Positions 7,415-18,930 of a stretch of DNA of 64,000 nt are shown piece by piece. The notes below the pieces were generated by a model. That model worked only from the letters and a program-made list of their open reading frames with translations. It had not been told where the DNA came from and did no database searches. This stretch comes from Stakelama pacifica (lineage in GTDB: Bacteria > Pseudomonadota > Alphaproteobacteria > Sphingomonadales > Sphingomonadaceae). Numbering within the stretch: the stretch's first letter is position 1; every line of letters starts with the position of its first letter. The stretch lies in the NCBI RefSeq assembly GCF_004361835.1, contig NZ_SNWD01000001.1, positions 62,001 through 126,000 on the forward strand, given 5' to 3'. Position numbers and translations under genes: made by a program.

Positions 7415-9025
7415 ATGCGTATGAGTGAGGACCGCGAAACCCCGCTAAAGGCGCAGCCGGAGATTCCGCCGGCTCCGCATATCGCGGACGACACCATGCC
7501 GGGCGAAGCGCGCGCGGATATCTTCTTTGCTGCCGTCAAGACGACGCGAATGCCGATGATCGTCACCGATCCGCATCGCGAGGATAACCCGATCATCTTT
7601 TGCAACGCCGCGTTCGAACGGATGACGGGGTATAAACAGTCGGAGATCGTCGGATCGAATTGCCGGTTCCTGCAGGGACCGGAGACCGATAAAGATTCGA
7701 TCGGGCTGGTGCGCGATGCGATTGCACGCAAAGAGGAAGTCGCGGTCGAAATCCTGAATTACCGCAAAAACGGATCGACCTTCTGGAACGCTCTGTTCGT
7801 GTCGCCGGTGTTCGGCGACAACGGCGATCTGCTTTATTATTTCGGCAGCCAGCTCGACATTTCGCGCCGCAAGGAAGCCGAAGAAGCGCTGCATCAGGCG
7901 CAGAAGATGGAAGCGGTCGGCAAGCTGACCGGCGGCATCGCGCATGATTTCAACAATCTGCTGCAGGTCATTCTCGGCTATGTCGATCTGCTCGAATCGC
8001 GGGTGGATGACAGCAACCGCGCGGCGCGGCGGGCGATCGAAGCGATCGGAACTGCGGCGGATCGCGGTGCGAAGCTGACTCAGCAATTGCTCGCCTTTGC
8101 CCGTAAGCAGGAATTGCGCGACCGGTTGCTGAACCTCAATACGCTGATCGGCGATTTCCGCCCGATCATCGACCGCAATCTGGGCGACGGGGTGGAGGTG
8201 CGCACCGACCTTGCCGACGATCTGTGGAATTGCCGGCTCGACCCCGTTCAGTGCGAAATGGCGCTGCTCAATATTCTCAGCAATGCGCGCGATGCCATGC
8301 ATGGCAAGGGCGTGGTGCAAATGAAGACCGAAAATCTGGTTTCCACCGAGGAGGAGCCGCTCGCCGCCGGGCTGGCGCCGGGCGAATATGCCTGCCTTTC
8401 GATCCAGGATCAGGGCGACGGCATTGCCGAAGAGACGATCGACCGGATTTTCGATCCTTTCTTTTCGACCAAGGAGGTCGGGCAGGGGACGGGGCTTGGC
8501 CTGTCGATGGTCTATGGCTTTGTTCGCCAATCGGGCGGCGGCGTGGAAGCGCGCAACGTCCCCGATGGCGGCGCGCGCTTCGCTCTATATTTTCCGCGTG
8601 CGCGCGGCATGGTCGAGGCCGATCATGTTCAGCTGATCCATGAAGGCGGCGGCGGCGAGCATATATTGATGGTCGAGGATCAGCCCGAGGTCGCCGAGCT
8701 GGGCAAGGCGATCCTTGAGGATCTCGGCTATTCGGTGACTCATGTGTCCAGCGCGTCGAAAGCCTATGATCTGTTGCAACACAAACGCGATTTCGCATTG
8801 CTGTTCACCGACATCGTGATGCCGGGCGGGATGAGCGGCGTCGAGCTGGCGCGGCAGGTGCGCCAGATGATCCCGTCGCTGCCGATCCTGCTGACCACCG
8901 GCTATTCGGATCGTGCGCTGGATGAGGACAGCCGTTCGTTCGAACTGGTGCGCAAACCCTATCGCCGTGCCGATCTGTCGGGAAAGATCCGCGCGCTGCT
9001 GGAGGGACCGAACGGCATCGCCTGA
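7415..9025 (+). CDS. Hybrid LOV-domain blue-light histidine kinase with receiver
   Basis: The 536-residue cytosolic photoreceptor kinase has four parts in order. A LOV domain spans about 35-150 with the flavin-adduct motif GSNCRFLQG (Cys83) and a PAC end at [14 protein letters not shown] HisKA domain contains GGIAHDFNN (His177). A HATPase domain has [19 protein letters not shown] and [15 protein letters not shown]-terminal receiver has phospho-acceptor Asp466 (TDIVMPGG) and Lys514 (VRKPY). Blue light should form the Cys-FMN adduct and alter kinase output. No hydrophobic segment is present. Downstream partners are not encoded nearby. All key catalytic residues are intact. Confidence 0.93.
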   Translation: MRMSEDRETPLKAQPEIPPAPHIADDTMPGEARADIFFAAVKTTRMPMIVTDPHREDNPIIFCNAAFERMTGYKQSEIVGSNCRFLQGPETDKDSIGLVRDAIARKEEVAVEILNYRKNGSTFWNALFVSPVFGDNGDLLYYFGSQLDISRRKEAEEALHQAQKMEAVGKLTGGIAHDFNNLLQVILGYVDLLESRVDDSNRAARRAIEAIGTAADRGAKLTQQLLAFARKQELRDRLLNLNTLIGDFRPIIDRNLGDGVEVRTDLADDLWNCRLDPVQCEMALLNILSNARDAMHGKGVVQMKTENLVSTEEEPLAAGLAPGEYACLSIQDQGDGIAEETIDRIFDPFFSTKEVGQGTGLGLSMVYGFVRQSGGGVEARNVPDGGARFALYFPRARGMVEADHVQLIHEGGGGEHILMVEDQPEVAELGKAILEDLGYSVTHVSSASKAYDLLQHKRDFALLFTDIVMPGGMSGVELARQVRQMIPSLPILLTTGYSDRALDEDSRSFELVRKPYRRADLSGKIRALLEGPNGIA

Positions 9026-9077
9026 ACCGCGCATCGCGCTCTTGCACCATGCCATGGGTGCGCTAAGTGCGGATGCT

Positions 9078-11846
9078 ATGAGCGAGCTGCCAAAGACATT
9101 CGACCCCGCCGCTATTGAACAGCGCTGGTATGAACATTGGGAAGATAAGGGATTGTTCCGGCCCGACCGTCCGGGTGCCGAGCCCTGGACGATCGTCAAT
9201 CCGCCGCCCAACGTCACCGGCAGCCTGCATATCGGCCATGCGCTCGACAATACGCTTCAGGACATTCTGGTGCGCCACGCCCGGTTGCAGGGCAAGGATG
9301 CGCGCTGGGTGGTCGGCACCGACCATGCGGGCATCGCGACGCAAATGGTCGTCGAGCGGCAGCTGAACGCGCAGGGTGAGAAGCGCACCGATTATGACCG
9401 CGACGCCTTTGTCGACAAGGTCTGGGAGTGGAAGGCGGAGAGCGGCGGACAGATTACCCGCCAGCTTCGTCGCCTCGGCTGTTCGATGGACTGGGCGAAC
9501 GAACGCTTCACCATGGATGAGGGCTTTTCGAAGGCCGTTATCAAGGTGTTCGTCGACCTGCACGAACAGGGGCTGATCTATCGCGACAAACGGCTGGTGA
9601 ACTGGGACCCCGGCCTCGGCACCGCGATCAGCGATCTTGAGGTGGAGACCCGCGAAGTTCAGGGCAAATTCTGGCACCTTGCCTATCCGCTCGCCGACGG
9701 GTCGGGGCATATCCGGGTGGCGACGACGCGGCCCGAAACCATGCTCGCCGATATGGCGGTCGCGGTGCATCCTGACGATGACCGCTACAAGGCGCTGATC
9801 GGGAAGATGGTGAAGCTGCCGATTACGGGCCGCGAAATTCCGATCATCGCCGATGAACATGCCGACCCCGAACTTGGCTCGGGCGCGGTGAAGATCACGC
9901 CGGGGCATGACTTCAACGATTTCGAAGTCGGGCGGCGTTACGGGTTCAAAGCGGCCGAAATGTACAACATGCTCGATGCCAAAGCGCGGGTGGTACAGAC
10001 GGCGGATGGGCTCATCCCCGACGCCTTTATCGGCCTGTCTCGCGAAGATGCGCGCGCTGCGGTGGTCGAGGCGCTGAAAGCGGCGGGCGCTCTGATCCCG
10101 CATGTCGACAAGGACGGGGCGGAGCATGACGCCGAGCCGCGCACGATCCAGACGCCCTATGGCGACCGATCGGGGGTGGTGATCGAACCCTGGCTGACCG
10201 ATCAATGGTATGTCGATGCCGAAACGCTTGCCGGTCCCGCGATCGAGGCGGTGCGCTCAGGCGCGGTCGAGATCGTGCCCAAAGCCTGGGAAAAGACCTA
10301 TTTCAACTGGATGGAGAATATCCAGCCCTGGTGCGTGTCGCGTCAGCTCTGGTGGGGGCACCGGATCCCGGCATGGTATGCCGAGGATGGCAGCATCTTC
10401 GTCGCCGAGACCGAGGAAGCGGCGCAGGCAAAGGCGGGCGAGGGCGTTTCGCTTCGGCGCGATGAGGATGTGCTCGACACGTGGTTCTCCTCGGCGCTCT
10501 GGCCCTTCGCGACGATGGGCTGGCCCGACGAAGACGTCCGTGCGGCGGGGCGCTATCCCAATGACATCCTGATTTCCGGGTTCGACATTCTGTTCTTCTG
10601 GGATGCGCGGATGCTGATGCAGGGGATGCATTTCCTGAACGAAGTGCCGTTCCGCAAACTCTATCTGCACGGGCTGGTGCGTGCTGCCGACGGCTCCAAA
10701 ATGTCGAAGTCGAAGGGCAATACGATCGATCCGCTCGGTCTGATCGACCAATATGGCGCGGACGCATTGCGCTTCTTCATGGCGGCGATGGAAAGTCAGG
10801 GCCGCGACATCAAGATGGATCAGGGCCGGGTCGAGGGCTATCGCAACTTCGCGACCAAGCTCTGGAATGCGGCGCGTTTCTGTCAGGCGAACGGGATCGG
10901 CGGCAGCGATACGATCGAGGCACCTGAGGCCAATCTGTCGGTCAATCGCTGGATCATCGCCGAAACGATCAAGACGGTGCAGCAGCTTGACCTCGCCTTT
11001 GCCGATCTGCGCTTCGACGGGGCGGCGAACACCGTCTATCATTTTGTCTGGGACCGGTTCTGCGACTGGTATCTGGAACTGATCAAGCCGATATTGCAGG
11101 GCGAGCGCGGACTGGATTCCGCCGAAACGCGCAAGGTTGCGGGCTGGGTGCTCGACCAGATTCTGGTGATGCTCCACCCGTTCATGCCGTTCATCACCGA
11201 GGAACTGTGGCACGCGCTGGGACCGCGCGAGCATGATCTGATCGTCGCGAGGTGGCCGATCGCCGATGCGCGTGCGCTCTATCCGGAAGCGATGAAGGAG
11301 ATGGACTGGCTGATCCGTTTCATCTCCGAACTTCGCCGCACGCGCAGCGAGCTGAACGTCCCGCCGGGCGCGCGCACCCATTTGTGGATCGAAGCCGAGG
11401 TTGCGGACCGCGAGGCGCAAGCGGCACCGCCGGTGACCGATGTCGAAGGCCGCATCCTCGCCAATGCCGTCTATATCAACCGGCTGGCGCGGGTGGACTG
11501 GGTCGAATTCTTACGCTCCGGGCTGGTGTTCGACACAGCGACCGGTGAGCGGCTGGAGCGACAGGGGGTCACGCATGAAGCGCAGGGGTGTGCGACATTC
11601 GTGGTCGATGATCAGACCTATATGCTCCCGCTGGCCGATGTCATCGATTTCGATGTAGAGCGTACGCGGCTGACCAAAACGGTGGCAGCGATCGAGAAGG
11701 AACGCGACGCGCTCGCCAAACGGCTGGAAAATCCCGCTTTTGTCGAAAAGGCCAAGCCGGAGGCAGTCGAAAAGGCGCGCAGCGACCATGCCGAAAAGGC
11801 AGCCGAAGCAGAGCGGCTGCGCGAGGCGCTGGAGCGGCTCGGCTGA
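9078..11846 (+). CDS. valS: Valyl-tRNA synthetase
   Basis: The 922-residue class I synthetase charges tRNA-Val. The ATP-binding motif HIGH is at residues 51-54 ([14 protein letters not shown]) and KMSKS at about 541-545. The editing domain lies between them, followed by the anticodon-binding domain. The C-terminal arm is a charged coiled coil over the last 70 residues, as usual for ValRS. I chose [10 protein letters not shown] at 9078; earlier in-frame codons translate the end of the LOV kinase gene in another frame. Confidence 0.97.
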   Translation: MSELPKTFDPAAIEQRWYEHWEDKGLFRPDRPGAEPWTIVNPPPNVTGSLHIGHALDNTLQDILVRHARLQGKDARWVVGTDHAGIATQMVVERQLNAQGEKRTDYDRDAFVDKVWEWKAESGGQITRQLRRLGCSMDWANERFTMDEGFSKAVIKVFVDLHEQGLIYRDKRLVNWDPGLGTAISDLEVETREVQGKFWHLAYPLADGSGHIRVATTRPETMLADMAVAVHPDDDRYKALIGKMVKLPITGREIPIIADEHADPELGSGAVKITPGHDFNDFEVGRRYGFKAAEMYNMLDAKARVVQTADGLIPDAFIGLSREDARAAVVEALKAAGALIPHVDKDGAEHDAEPRTIQTPYGDRSGVVIEPWLTDQWYVDAETLAGPAIEAVRSGAVEIVPKAWEKTYFNWMENIQPWCVSRQLWWGHRIPAWYAEDGSIFVAETEEAAQAKAGEGVSLRRDEDVLDTWFSSALWPFATMGWPDEDVRAAGRYPNDILISGFDILFFWDARMLMQGMHFLNEVPFRKLYLHGLVRAADGSKMSKSKGNTIDPLGLIDQYGADALRFFMAAMESQGRDIKMDQGRVEGYRNFATKLWNAARFCQANGIGGSDTIEAPEANLSVNRWIIAETIKTVQQLDLAFADLRFDGAANTVYHFVWDRFCDWYLELIKPILQGERGLDSAETRKVAGWVLDQILVMLHPFMPFITEELWHALGPREHDLIVARWPIADARALYPEAMKEMDWLIRFISELRRTRSELNVPPGARTHLWIEAEVADREAQAAPPVTDVEGRILANAVYINRLARVDWVEFLRSGLVFDTATGERLERQGVTHEAQGCATFVVDDQTYMLPLADVIDFDVERTRLTKTVAAIEKERDALAKRLENPAFVEKAKPEAVEKARSDHAEKAAEAERLREALERLG

Positions 11847-11882
11847 TCGCACCATTTCGGGAACTGTTAACCATGTTACGTT

Positions 11883-12985
11883 ATGCGTAATTTTCGCTGC
11901 AGACGTTATAACCAGTCCGTTCAGGTATGGTTTTCGGGGGTATCAGGCTTGCTATCGATCTATCGCATTGCCGGACTTGCGGCCGCTGCCGCTGCTCTTG
12001 CAGCTTCGGCACCGGTATGCGCGCAAAGCATCAGCGGCATCGACGCGCTGCGCGAATGGAATCTGATCGTCCTGGGCAACCTGACTTCGTCATCGGAAGT
12101 AGAGGGGCGCACCTTTGTCGGCGGCAATCTCGGCGGTAATTCGTCCAATTATCAGATTCGGACGCCCGCAAGCTCTGCTTATGGCACGCCGGGGCTGATC
12201 GTTGTCGGCGATGTGCTGGGCGGCACCAAAAATCTGAATAACGGATCGGGCGCGCTGATCGGCGGTACCGTGTTTAGCGGGTTCAACCTGAACGGCGCGG
12301 CGCAGACGGTGAAGGTCGGCGGCAGCATTTTCAAAACCAATGTCAATCAGAACACGGTTCGGTCCGATCTTGCCGGCAGCGATCCGGCCTTTGCGCAAAA
12401 CCTCAAACAGGAGCGCAGCCTGCTTACCAGCAGCCTGACCGACCTGTCGCGCGACATGGCGCATGAAAGTGCGAACAGCGTGTTCAGCGTGCAGGGCAAT
12501 CGCGGCATTTTTACCGCTACGCCGGGGGGCGACGGCAAAGCAGTATTCAACATTTCCGCGGCCGATCTCGACCGGATCGGTGAGATCAGCTTCAATCTGA
12601 ATGGCGCCGACACCGCGATCGTGAATGTGTCGGGCGGGTTCGTCCGGCTGAACGACAATTTTCTCGGCGGCACGGCGGGGCTGGGTGAGCATGTCATCTG
12701 GAACTTTCCGGATGCGACCAATATCGACGTGAGCACTGCCTGGGGCGGTTCGGTGCTCGCGCCGGGAGCCGCGGCTATCACCCGTAATTATATTCAGGGG
12801 TCGTCCGTATTCGGCTCGCTGGTGCAGAATGGCGAATTCCATCTCGGCACCTATACCGGCGGCTATGTCCCGCCGGTCACGCCGCCCGACAGCGGCGGAC
12901 CGAAGCCGGTTCCAGAGCCATCGAGCTGGGCGATGTTCCTGATCGGGATGCTCGGTCTGGGCGTATTCGTGGCCCGACGCCGCCG

Positions 12986-13001
<16 letters not shown>
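11883..13001 (+). CDS. Choice-of-anchor A family PEP-CTERM protein
   Basis: An exported protein whose body (starting REWNLIVLGNL, with EGRTFVGGNLGGNSSNYQ) matches the choice-of-anchor A family. It ends in a PEP-CTERM sorting signal: PVPEPSSWAM, a hydrophobic span, then RRRR near the C-terminus. Exosortase would cleave after the PEP motif and release or glycosylate the protein at the envelope. An internal TTG at 11949 (codon 23) would start exactly at the signal peptide and may be the true start. No exosortase gene is in the window. The 3' end overlaps the convergent lipid-kinase gene by 16 bp. Confidence 0.83.
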
Positions 13002-14954
<1,953 letters not shown>

Positions 14955-14977
14955 CGGGATTCAGGCGGAGAGCGGGT

Positions 14978-15475
14978 TCAGGCAGGCGGGGCCATGGCGT
15001 CGATCGCCTGAAGCTGCTTCGCTGCCGCCGCATCGCCGGCCTCGGCTTTTTCGAGCGCGCTTTCCAGCGCGGGATAGGGCGGCTCGCCCGCCTGCGCCCG
15101 GTCGATGGCGAGCGCCTCCAGATCGGCGAGCGGCGCAAGGATCGCCGCGCGTCGCGATCCGAGATCGGCCAGCGCATTTTGCCCCGCAATCCATGCCTCG
15201 CTTCCCGTCGCTGCACCCCGCGCCGCGCGGACAGCAGGGCGCGCCTGCCCGGCCGCACGGTCAAAGGCTGCAACTGCCGAGTCAAATCGCTTCATGGCGG
15301 CGTCGATCTTTGCGTCCAGCGCGGGGGCGGGCGCGACCGGTTGCGGTGGCACCTCAGCCACCGGCGCGTCGGGCCGCTCAACATCGCGGGGAAGCAGCGA
15401 GGGATAATCGCCCTGGCGACCGGCGCAGCCGGTGGCGAAAGCGAACAGGGCAAGCGCGAGCAAAGGGCGTTTCAT
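14978..15475 (-). CDS. Putative lipoprotein, helical, unknown function
   Basis: The 165-residue protein has a lipoprotein signal peptide with lipobox ATGC (Cys17). A Pro-rich linker (residues about 38-52) is followed by an Ala-rich, probably all-helical domain with several Asp/Ala heptads. It is convergent with hemB, with a 23-bp gap. It shows no enzyme motif. The structural style suggests an envelope-attached coiled-coil protein, but I do not recognise a named family. Confidence 0.7.
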   Translation of the reverse strand: MKRPLLALALFAFATGCAGRQGDYPSLLPRDVERPDAPVAEVPPQPVAPAPALDAKIDAAMKRFDSAVAAFDRAAGQARPAVRAARGAATGSEAWIAGQNALADLGSRRAAILAPLADLEALAIDRAQAGEPPYPALESALEKAEAGDAAAAKQLQAIDAMAPPA

Positions 15476-15557
15476 ATTTTTTCTCTATGCGGCAAAAAAA
15501 GGTGGCGCAACGGGGTTGCCATACCCCGAATCCCCTTCTATCAGGCCCATCTCTTGA

Positions 15558-15634
15558 GCGCCCGTAGCTCAGCTGGATAGAGCACCAGACTACGAATCTG
15601 GGGGTCAGAGGTTCGAATCCTTTCGGGCGCGCCA
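15558..15634 (+). tRNA. tRNA-Arg (ACG)
   Basis: The acceptor stem GCGCCCG pairs with CGGGCGC. The D-loop AGCTCAGCTGGATAGAGC, the anticodon loop CTACGAA with anticodon ACG, and the T-loop TTCGAATC are all canonical. A G discriminator and encoded CCA end the gene. The ACG anticodon is normally edited to ICG by TadA and reads CGU, CGC and CGA. Confidence 0.97.
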
Positions 15635-16163
15635 TTTCCCGCTTCATGAAAATGAACGGCTGGCGACAGGAGACCGGAGCGTTTGCCACGCGCACGCTCC
15701 GGTCTCCGCCGCGCTAAAAAATCTCAAGACATTTTGATAGTTTTCGGCTTCATCACGTTGCCTTGTGTCCAAAACGTTTCTGCGCGTGTCGCGATTACCC
15801 GGTTTCCGCGATAAGTGCTGAAAATGGATGGTTTGGGGAAAGCGAGTATGTGCCCGCTGCTTGCCCTGTCCGGGTACCAAGCGGTCAATCGACAGGCGCA
15901 GCCTTCGTCATTGCAATACGGTCGTCGCTTGGTTCCGACCTTGCAGCGTATCCGGCACGGAGTGGGAAGCAAGGGACAGAAAGCAGCATATGCGCTAAGA
16001 CCTTAGCGCACCGAAGCCTTTAGTATTGTTGGAAAACTGCCAAAAATGCCTTTGGGCAGAAAAAATTCGTTACAAAAATCCCCGTTGTGCGGTGCAAGGC
16101 GCATAATTATCGGACCATATCAGCGATCCTGTTTCCGATCGCGAACGATTTTTGGGAGATATT
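15635..16163. other. 529-bp intergenic region before the exporter-like operon
   Basis: No convincing gene is found here. It holds a perfect 13-bp inverted repeat at 15669-15707, and a smaller stem CTGCC / GGGCAG near 16037-16059 followed by an A-run. The DNA from about 15720 is more AT-rich than the flanks, which fits a promoter or regulatory region for the operon starting at 16164. I see no clear -10/-35 pair. Confidence 0.5.
15669..15707 (+). terminator. Perfect 13-bp stem-loop downstream of tRNA-Arg
   Basis: GGAGACCGGAGCG at 15669-15681 is the exact reverse complement of CGCTCCGGTCTCC at 15695-15707, with a 13-nt loop. It lies 35 bp after the tRNA 3' end. No U-tract follows on the plus strand, so it may be a processing or stabilising hairpin, or a Rho-assisted terminator, rather than a classic intrinsic one. 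Confidence 0.5.
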
Positions 16164-17843
16164 GTGGCAACTCAGCGATACGGTTTTCGCGATGCTGCGG
16201 CCTGGCTTCGTGAAATCATCGGACCGGATTCGGCTTATATCAAGCTGGGTATTGTCTATACTGTGGCGATCAGCCTGCTTTCGTTGGCGACGCCGATTTC
16301 GGTGCAATTGCTGATCAACAGCGTGGCGCGAACCGCGCTGCCGGCGCCGTTATGGACGTTATCGGCAATGCTGTTTTTGCTGTTGCTGCTGGTCGCGGCG
16401 CTGAGTTCGTTTCGCGTATATGTGATGTATCTGTTCGAACAGAGACTGTTCGCCCGGGTCGTTGCGGAGATTACGGTTCGCGCGGTGCATGCGCAGAACC
16501 CGTTCTTTGCCGATGAAAACCGGGGCCATTTGTTCAACCGCTATTTCGACCTGACGGTCGTACAGAAAGCGGTGCCGAGTCTGGTGATCGGCGCGTTCAC
16601 GATCCTGCTTCGCGCCGCAGTCGGGCTGGCCGTCACCAGTTTCTATCATCCCTTTTTCCTCGCGTTCAACGCGATATTGGTGCTGATCGTTTTCGGCATC
16701 TGGGCCCTGTGGCGGCGCGGGGCAATTACGTCCGCCGTGGCGCTTTCGCATGCCAAGCATGAGGCGGCGCGCTGGCTGGAAAGCGTCGGCGCGTCGAACG
16801 GCTTTTATAAATCCAGCCGGCATATGAACTTCGCGATGGACCGCTCGGAACAGGTCACCCGAAACTATGTGACGACGCACCAGCGCTATTTCCGCTACAG
16901 CTTCGCACAGACGCTCGGCTTTTTCCTGCTCTATGCCGTGGCGAGTGCCGCGTTGCTGCTACTGGGCGGCACGCTGATCCTTCGCATGGAATTGTCGCTG
17001 GGCCAGCTGGTCGCCGCCGAGCTGATTCTGTCGGGGGTGTTTTACGGCATTTATCAGCTCGGCTGGTATCTCGACACTTTTTACGATCTGGTCGCGAGCT
17101 CGGAAGAATTGTCGCTGGTGTTCAGCATTCCGCAGGAAAGCGGCGTCGCCTCCGGCACTGCGCCGCGCGGCGGTGCGGTGAAGCTGCGCGATGTCGAGAT
17201 TTCGGGTGCACGGCTGAATTTCGAAATGGCCAGCGGCGAACAGATTGTCGCGGTCGTCGAACCGGGGATCGAGCGGGTCCTGGCGCTGACGCTGAAACGC
17301 CATGCCAGCCCGGAACGGGGTATCGTTTCGGTGGGCGGACGTGAGCTCGGCGAATTCGACATGTATCTGCTGCGCACCGACATTGTCGTGCTCGACCGGC
17401 CGACGATCGTAGAGGTGACGATCCGCGAGTATCTCTCGCTTGCCGTGCCGTCCTCCGGCGGCGACATCATGGATGTGCTCGACGAGGTCGGGCTGACCGA
17501 GCGCATCGGCATGCTGCCCGAGGGGCTGGATACGCAGCTCGGCTCGTCGGGCGCACCGCTTTCGATCAGCGAGGTGATGTCGCTCAAACTCGCCAACGCC
17601 CTGCTTCGCCGGCCCAAGGTTCTGGTGCTGTCGCAGCTGTTCGACATGATGCCGACCGAGCGGCTGCAACGCGTGCTGACACTGTTCCGTGATACCGAAA
17701 CGACGGTGCTGTTGTCGACGGTCCGTCCGGGCGCGATGGCAGCCGACGGCTATAAGTGGATCGGATGGAAGGAACAGCGCCGGTTCGAAAGCGAGCAGGC
17801 GCTGAGCGGCTTCCTTAAGGCGCGGGAGGCGCGCAATGGCTGA
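16164..17843 (+). CDS. ABC-exporter-like membrane protein with a degenerate (pseudo) ATPase domain
   Basis: The 559-residue protein has an N-terminal six-helix exporter domain (about residues 1-320) and a C-terminal domain that aligns with an ABC ATPase but lacks its active site. The Walker A position reads EPGIERVLA (from residue 366) with no Gly-Lys-Ser/Thr. The signature position reads LSISEVMS (466-473). Walker B reads VLVLSQLFD, with Ser490 and Gln491 replacing Asp-Glu. The H-loop His is Val520. Scaffold segments such as LPEGLDTQLGSSG are kept. I chose the GTG at 16164, 5 bp after GGGAG; a TTG 12 bp upstream is possible. It overlaps the HlyD gene by 8 bp. ATP hydrolysis is not expected. 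Confidence 0.85.
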   Translation: MATQRYGFRDAAAWLREIIGPDSAYIKLGIVYTVAISLLSLATPISVQLLINSVARTALPAPLWTLSAMLFLLLLLVAALSSFRVYVMYLFEQRLFARVVAEITVRAVHAQNPFFADENRGHLFNRYFDLTVVQKAVPSLVIGAFTILLRAAVGLAVTSFYHPFFLAFNAILVLIVFGIWALWRRGAITSAVALSHAKHEAARWLESVGASNGFYKSSRHMNFAMDRSEQVTRNYVTTHQRYFRYSFAQTLGFFLLYAVASAALLLLGGTLILRMELSLGQLVAAELILSGVFYGIYQLGWYLDTFYDLVASSEELSLVFSIPQESGVASGTAPRGGAVKLRDVEISGARLNFEMASGEQIVAVVEPGIERVLALTLKRHASPERGIVSVGGRELGEFDMYLLRTDIVVLDRPTIVEVTIREYLSLAVPSSGGDIMDVLDEVGLTERIGMLPEGLDTQLGSSGAPLSISEVMSLKLANALLRRPKVLVLSQLFDMMPTERLQRVLTLFRDTETTVLLSTVRPGAMAADGYKWIGWKEQRRFESEQALSGFLKAREARNG

Positions 17844-18930
17844 TCAGCCGCTCTATCAGGAGCATTTCAGGACGCTGGCGGCGATGAAGCCGCCGCGCAT
17901 CATGCGCGCCTTCGCATGGATGGTGGTGATCGGTATCGCGATCTCGGTCGCGATCCTGTTCTTCGTCCCCTGGGTCCAGACGGCGCAGGGTCAGGGTCAG
18001 GTGATCGCGCTCGACCCCGGCGATCGCATCCGGCAGGTGTCGTCGCTGGTCCCCGGCCGCGTCACGCAATTCTATGTGCATGACGGCCAGCATGTCGAGA
18101 AAGGCGATCCGATCGCACGCGTCGTCGATCTCGACCCCAATCTGATCGATCGGCTGGAGGCGGAACGGGCGCAGATCCGGGCGCAGATTGCCGCGATCGA
18201 GCAGGCGCGATCGGTGGCGGGCATCGATGTCCGGCGAACGCGGCAGCTGCTCGCCGAAGGGCTGGGGTCGCGCCGCGATTATGAACTGGCGCAGATCAAG
18301 GTTTCCGAAGCCGACGCCAAGCTTGCCGAGGCGAGAGCGGGCCTCAACCAGATCAATATCGAACTCAACCGCAATTCGGCGCAGGTCGTGCGTGCCCCGC
18401 GCGACGGGCGGGTGCAGCAGATCAATGCGGCTGCCGGTGGCGCGCTGATTTCCGCAGGCACGGTCCTCGCCGTGATCGCGCCCGAACGAATCGAGCGTGC
18501 GGTCGAACTGTTCATCAACGGCCGCGACGTCCCGCTGGTGCAGCCGGGTAGCCCGGTGCGGCTGGAATTCGAAGGCTTTCCCGCGATTCAGTTCAGCGGA
18601 TGGCCGTCAATCGCGCAGGGCGTGTTCGACGGGCGGGTCCGCAATGTCGACCCTACTGCGCAGCCTTCGGGGCTGGTGCGCGTGCTGGTCGAACCCGCGC
18701 CCGGCAAGTCCGCATGGCCCGACCGGCGGTTCATTCGTCAGGGCAGCAAGGTCATGGGCTGGGTTCAGGGCGATACCGTATCGATCGGCTATGAACTATG
18801 GCGGCAGCTGAACGATTTCCCGCTGAATTTCGGTCAGCAAGCGACGAACAGCGCCGGCGGCGAAGGCGGCGGCAATAGCAATGCGGGCAGCAAAAGCCCG
18901 GCCGAGAGCGGCGGCAAGAAGGGGAAGTGA
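17836..18930 (+). CDS. HlyD-family periplasmic adaptor
   Basis: The 364-residue protein has one N-terminal membrane helix (about residues 24-47). A biotinyl-lipoyl half-motif follows (GRVTQFYVHDGQHVEKGDPI), then a coiled-coil hairpin (LEAERAQIRAQIAAIEQA) and the second half-motif (RAPRDGRVQQINAAAGG). A beta-barrel region and a Gly/Ser/Lys-rich tail end the protein. Such adaptors link an inner-membrane exporter to a TolC channel. It overlaps the pseudo-ABC gene by 8 bp and its stop overlaps the start of the TolC-like gene, so all three are translationally coupled and probably form one envelope-spanning complex. Confidence 0.92.
   Translation: MADQPLYQEHFRTLAAMKPPRIMRAFAWMVVIGIAISVAILFFVPWVQTAQGQGQVIALDPGDRIRQVSSLVPGRVTQFYVHDGQHVEKGDPIARVVDLDPNLIDRLEAERAQIRAQIAAIEQARSVAGIDVRRTRQLLAEGLGSRRDYELAQIKVSEADAKLAEARAGLNQINIELNRNSAQVVRAPRDGRVQQINAAAGGALISAGTVLAVIAPERIERAVELFINGRDVPLVQPGSPVRLEFEGFPAIQFSGWPSIAQGVFDGRVRNVDPTAQPSGLVRVLVEPAPGKSAWPDRRFIRQGSKVMGWVQGDTVSIGYELWRQLNDFPLNFGQQATNSAGGEGGGNSNAGSKSPAESGGKKGK

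Noticed and set aside
15644..15972. Short open frames after tRNA-Arg
   Set aside because: They overlap in several frames, lack ribosome-binding sites and resemble no protein; the region is treated as intergenic.
16037..16059. Intrinsic terminator before the pseudo-ABC operon
   Set aside because: The stem is short and the tract after it on the plus strand is A-rich rather than T-rich; no gene upstream needs it.
16164..17843. The ABC gene as a decaying pseudogene
   Set aside because: It is uninterrupted, has a good start, and overlaps two intact partner genes; all ATP-site losses are substitutions, not frame damage. It is kept as a pseudo-ATPase.
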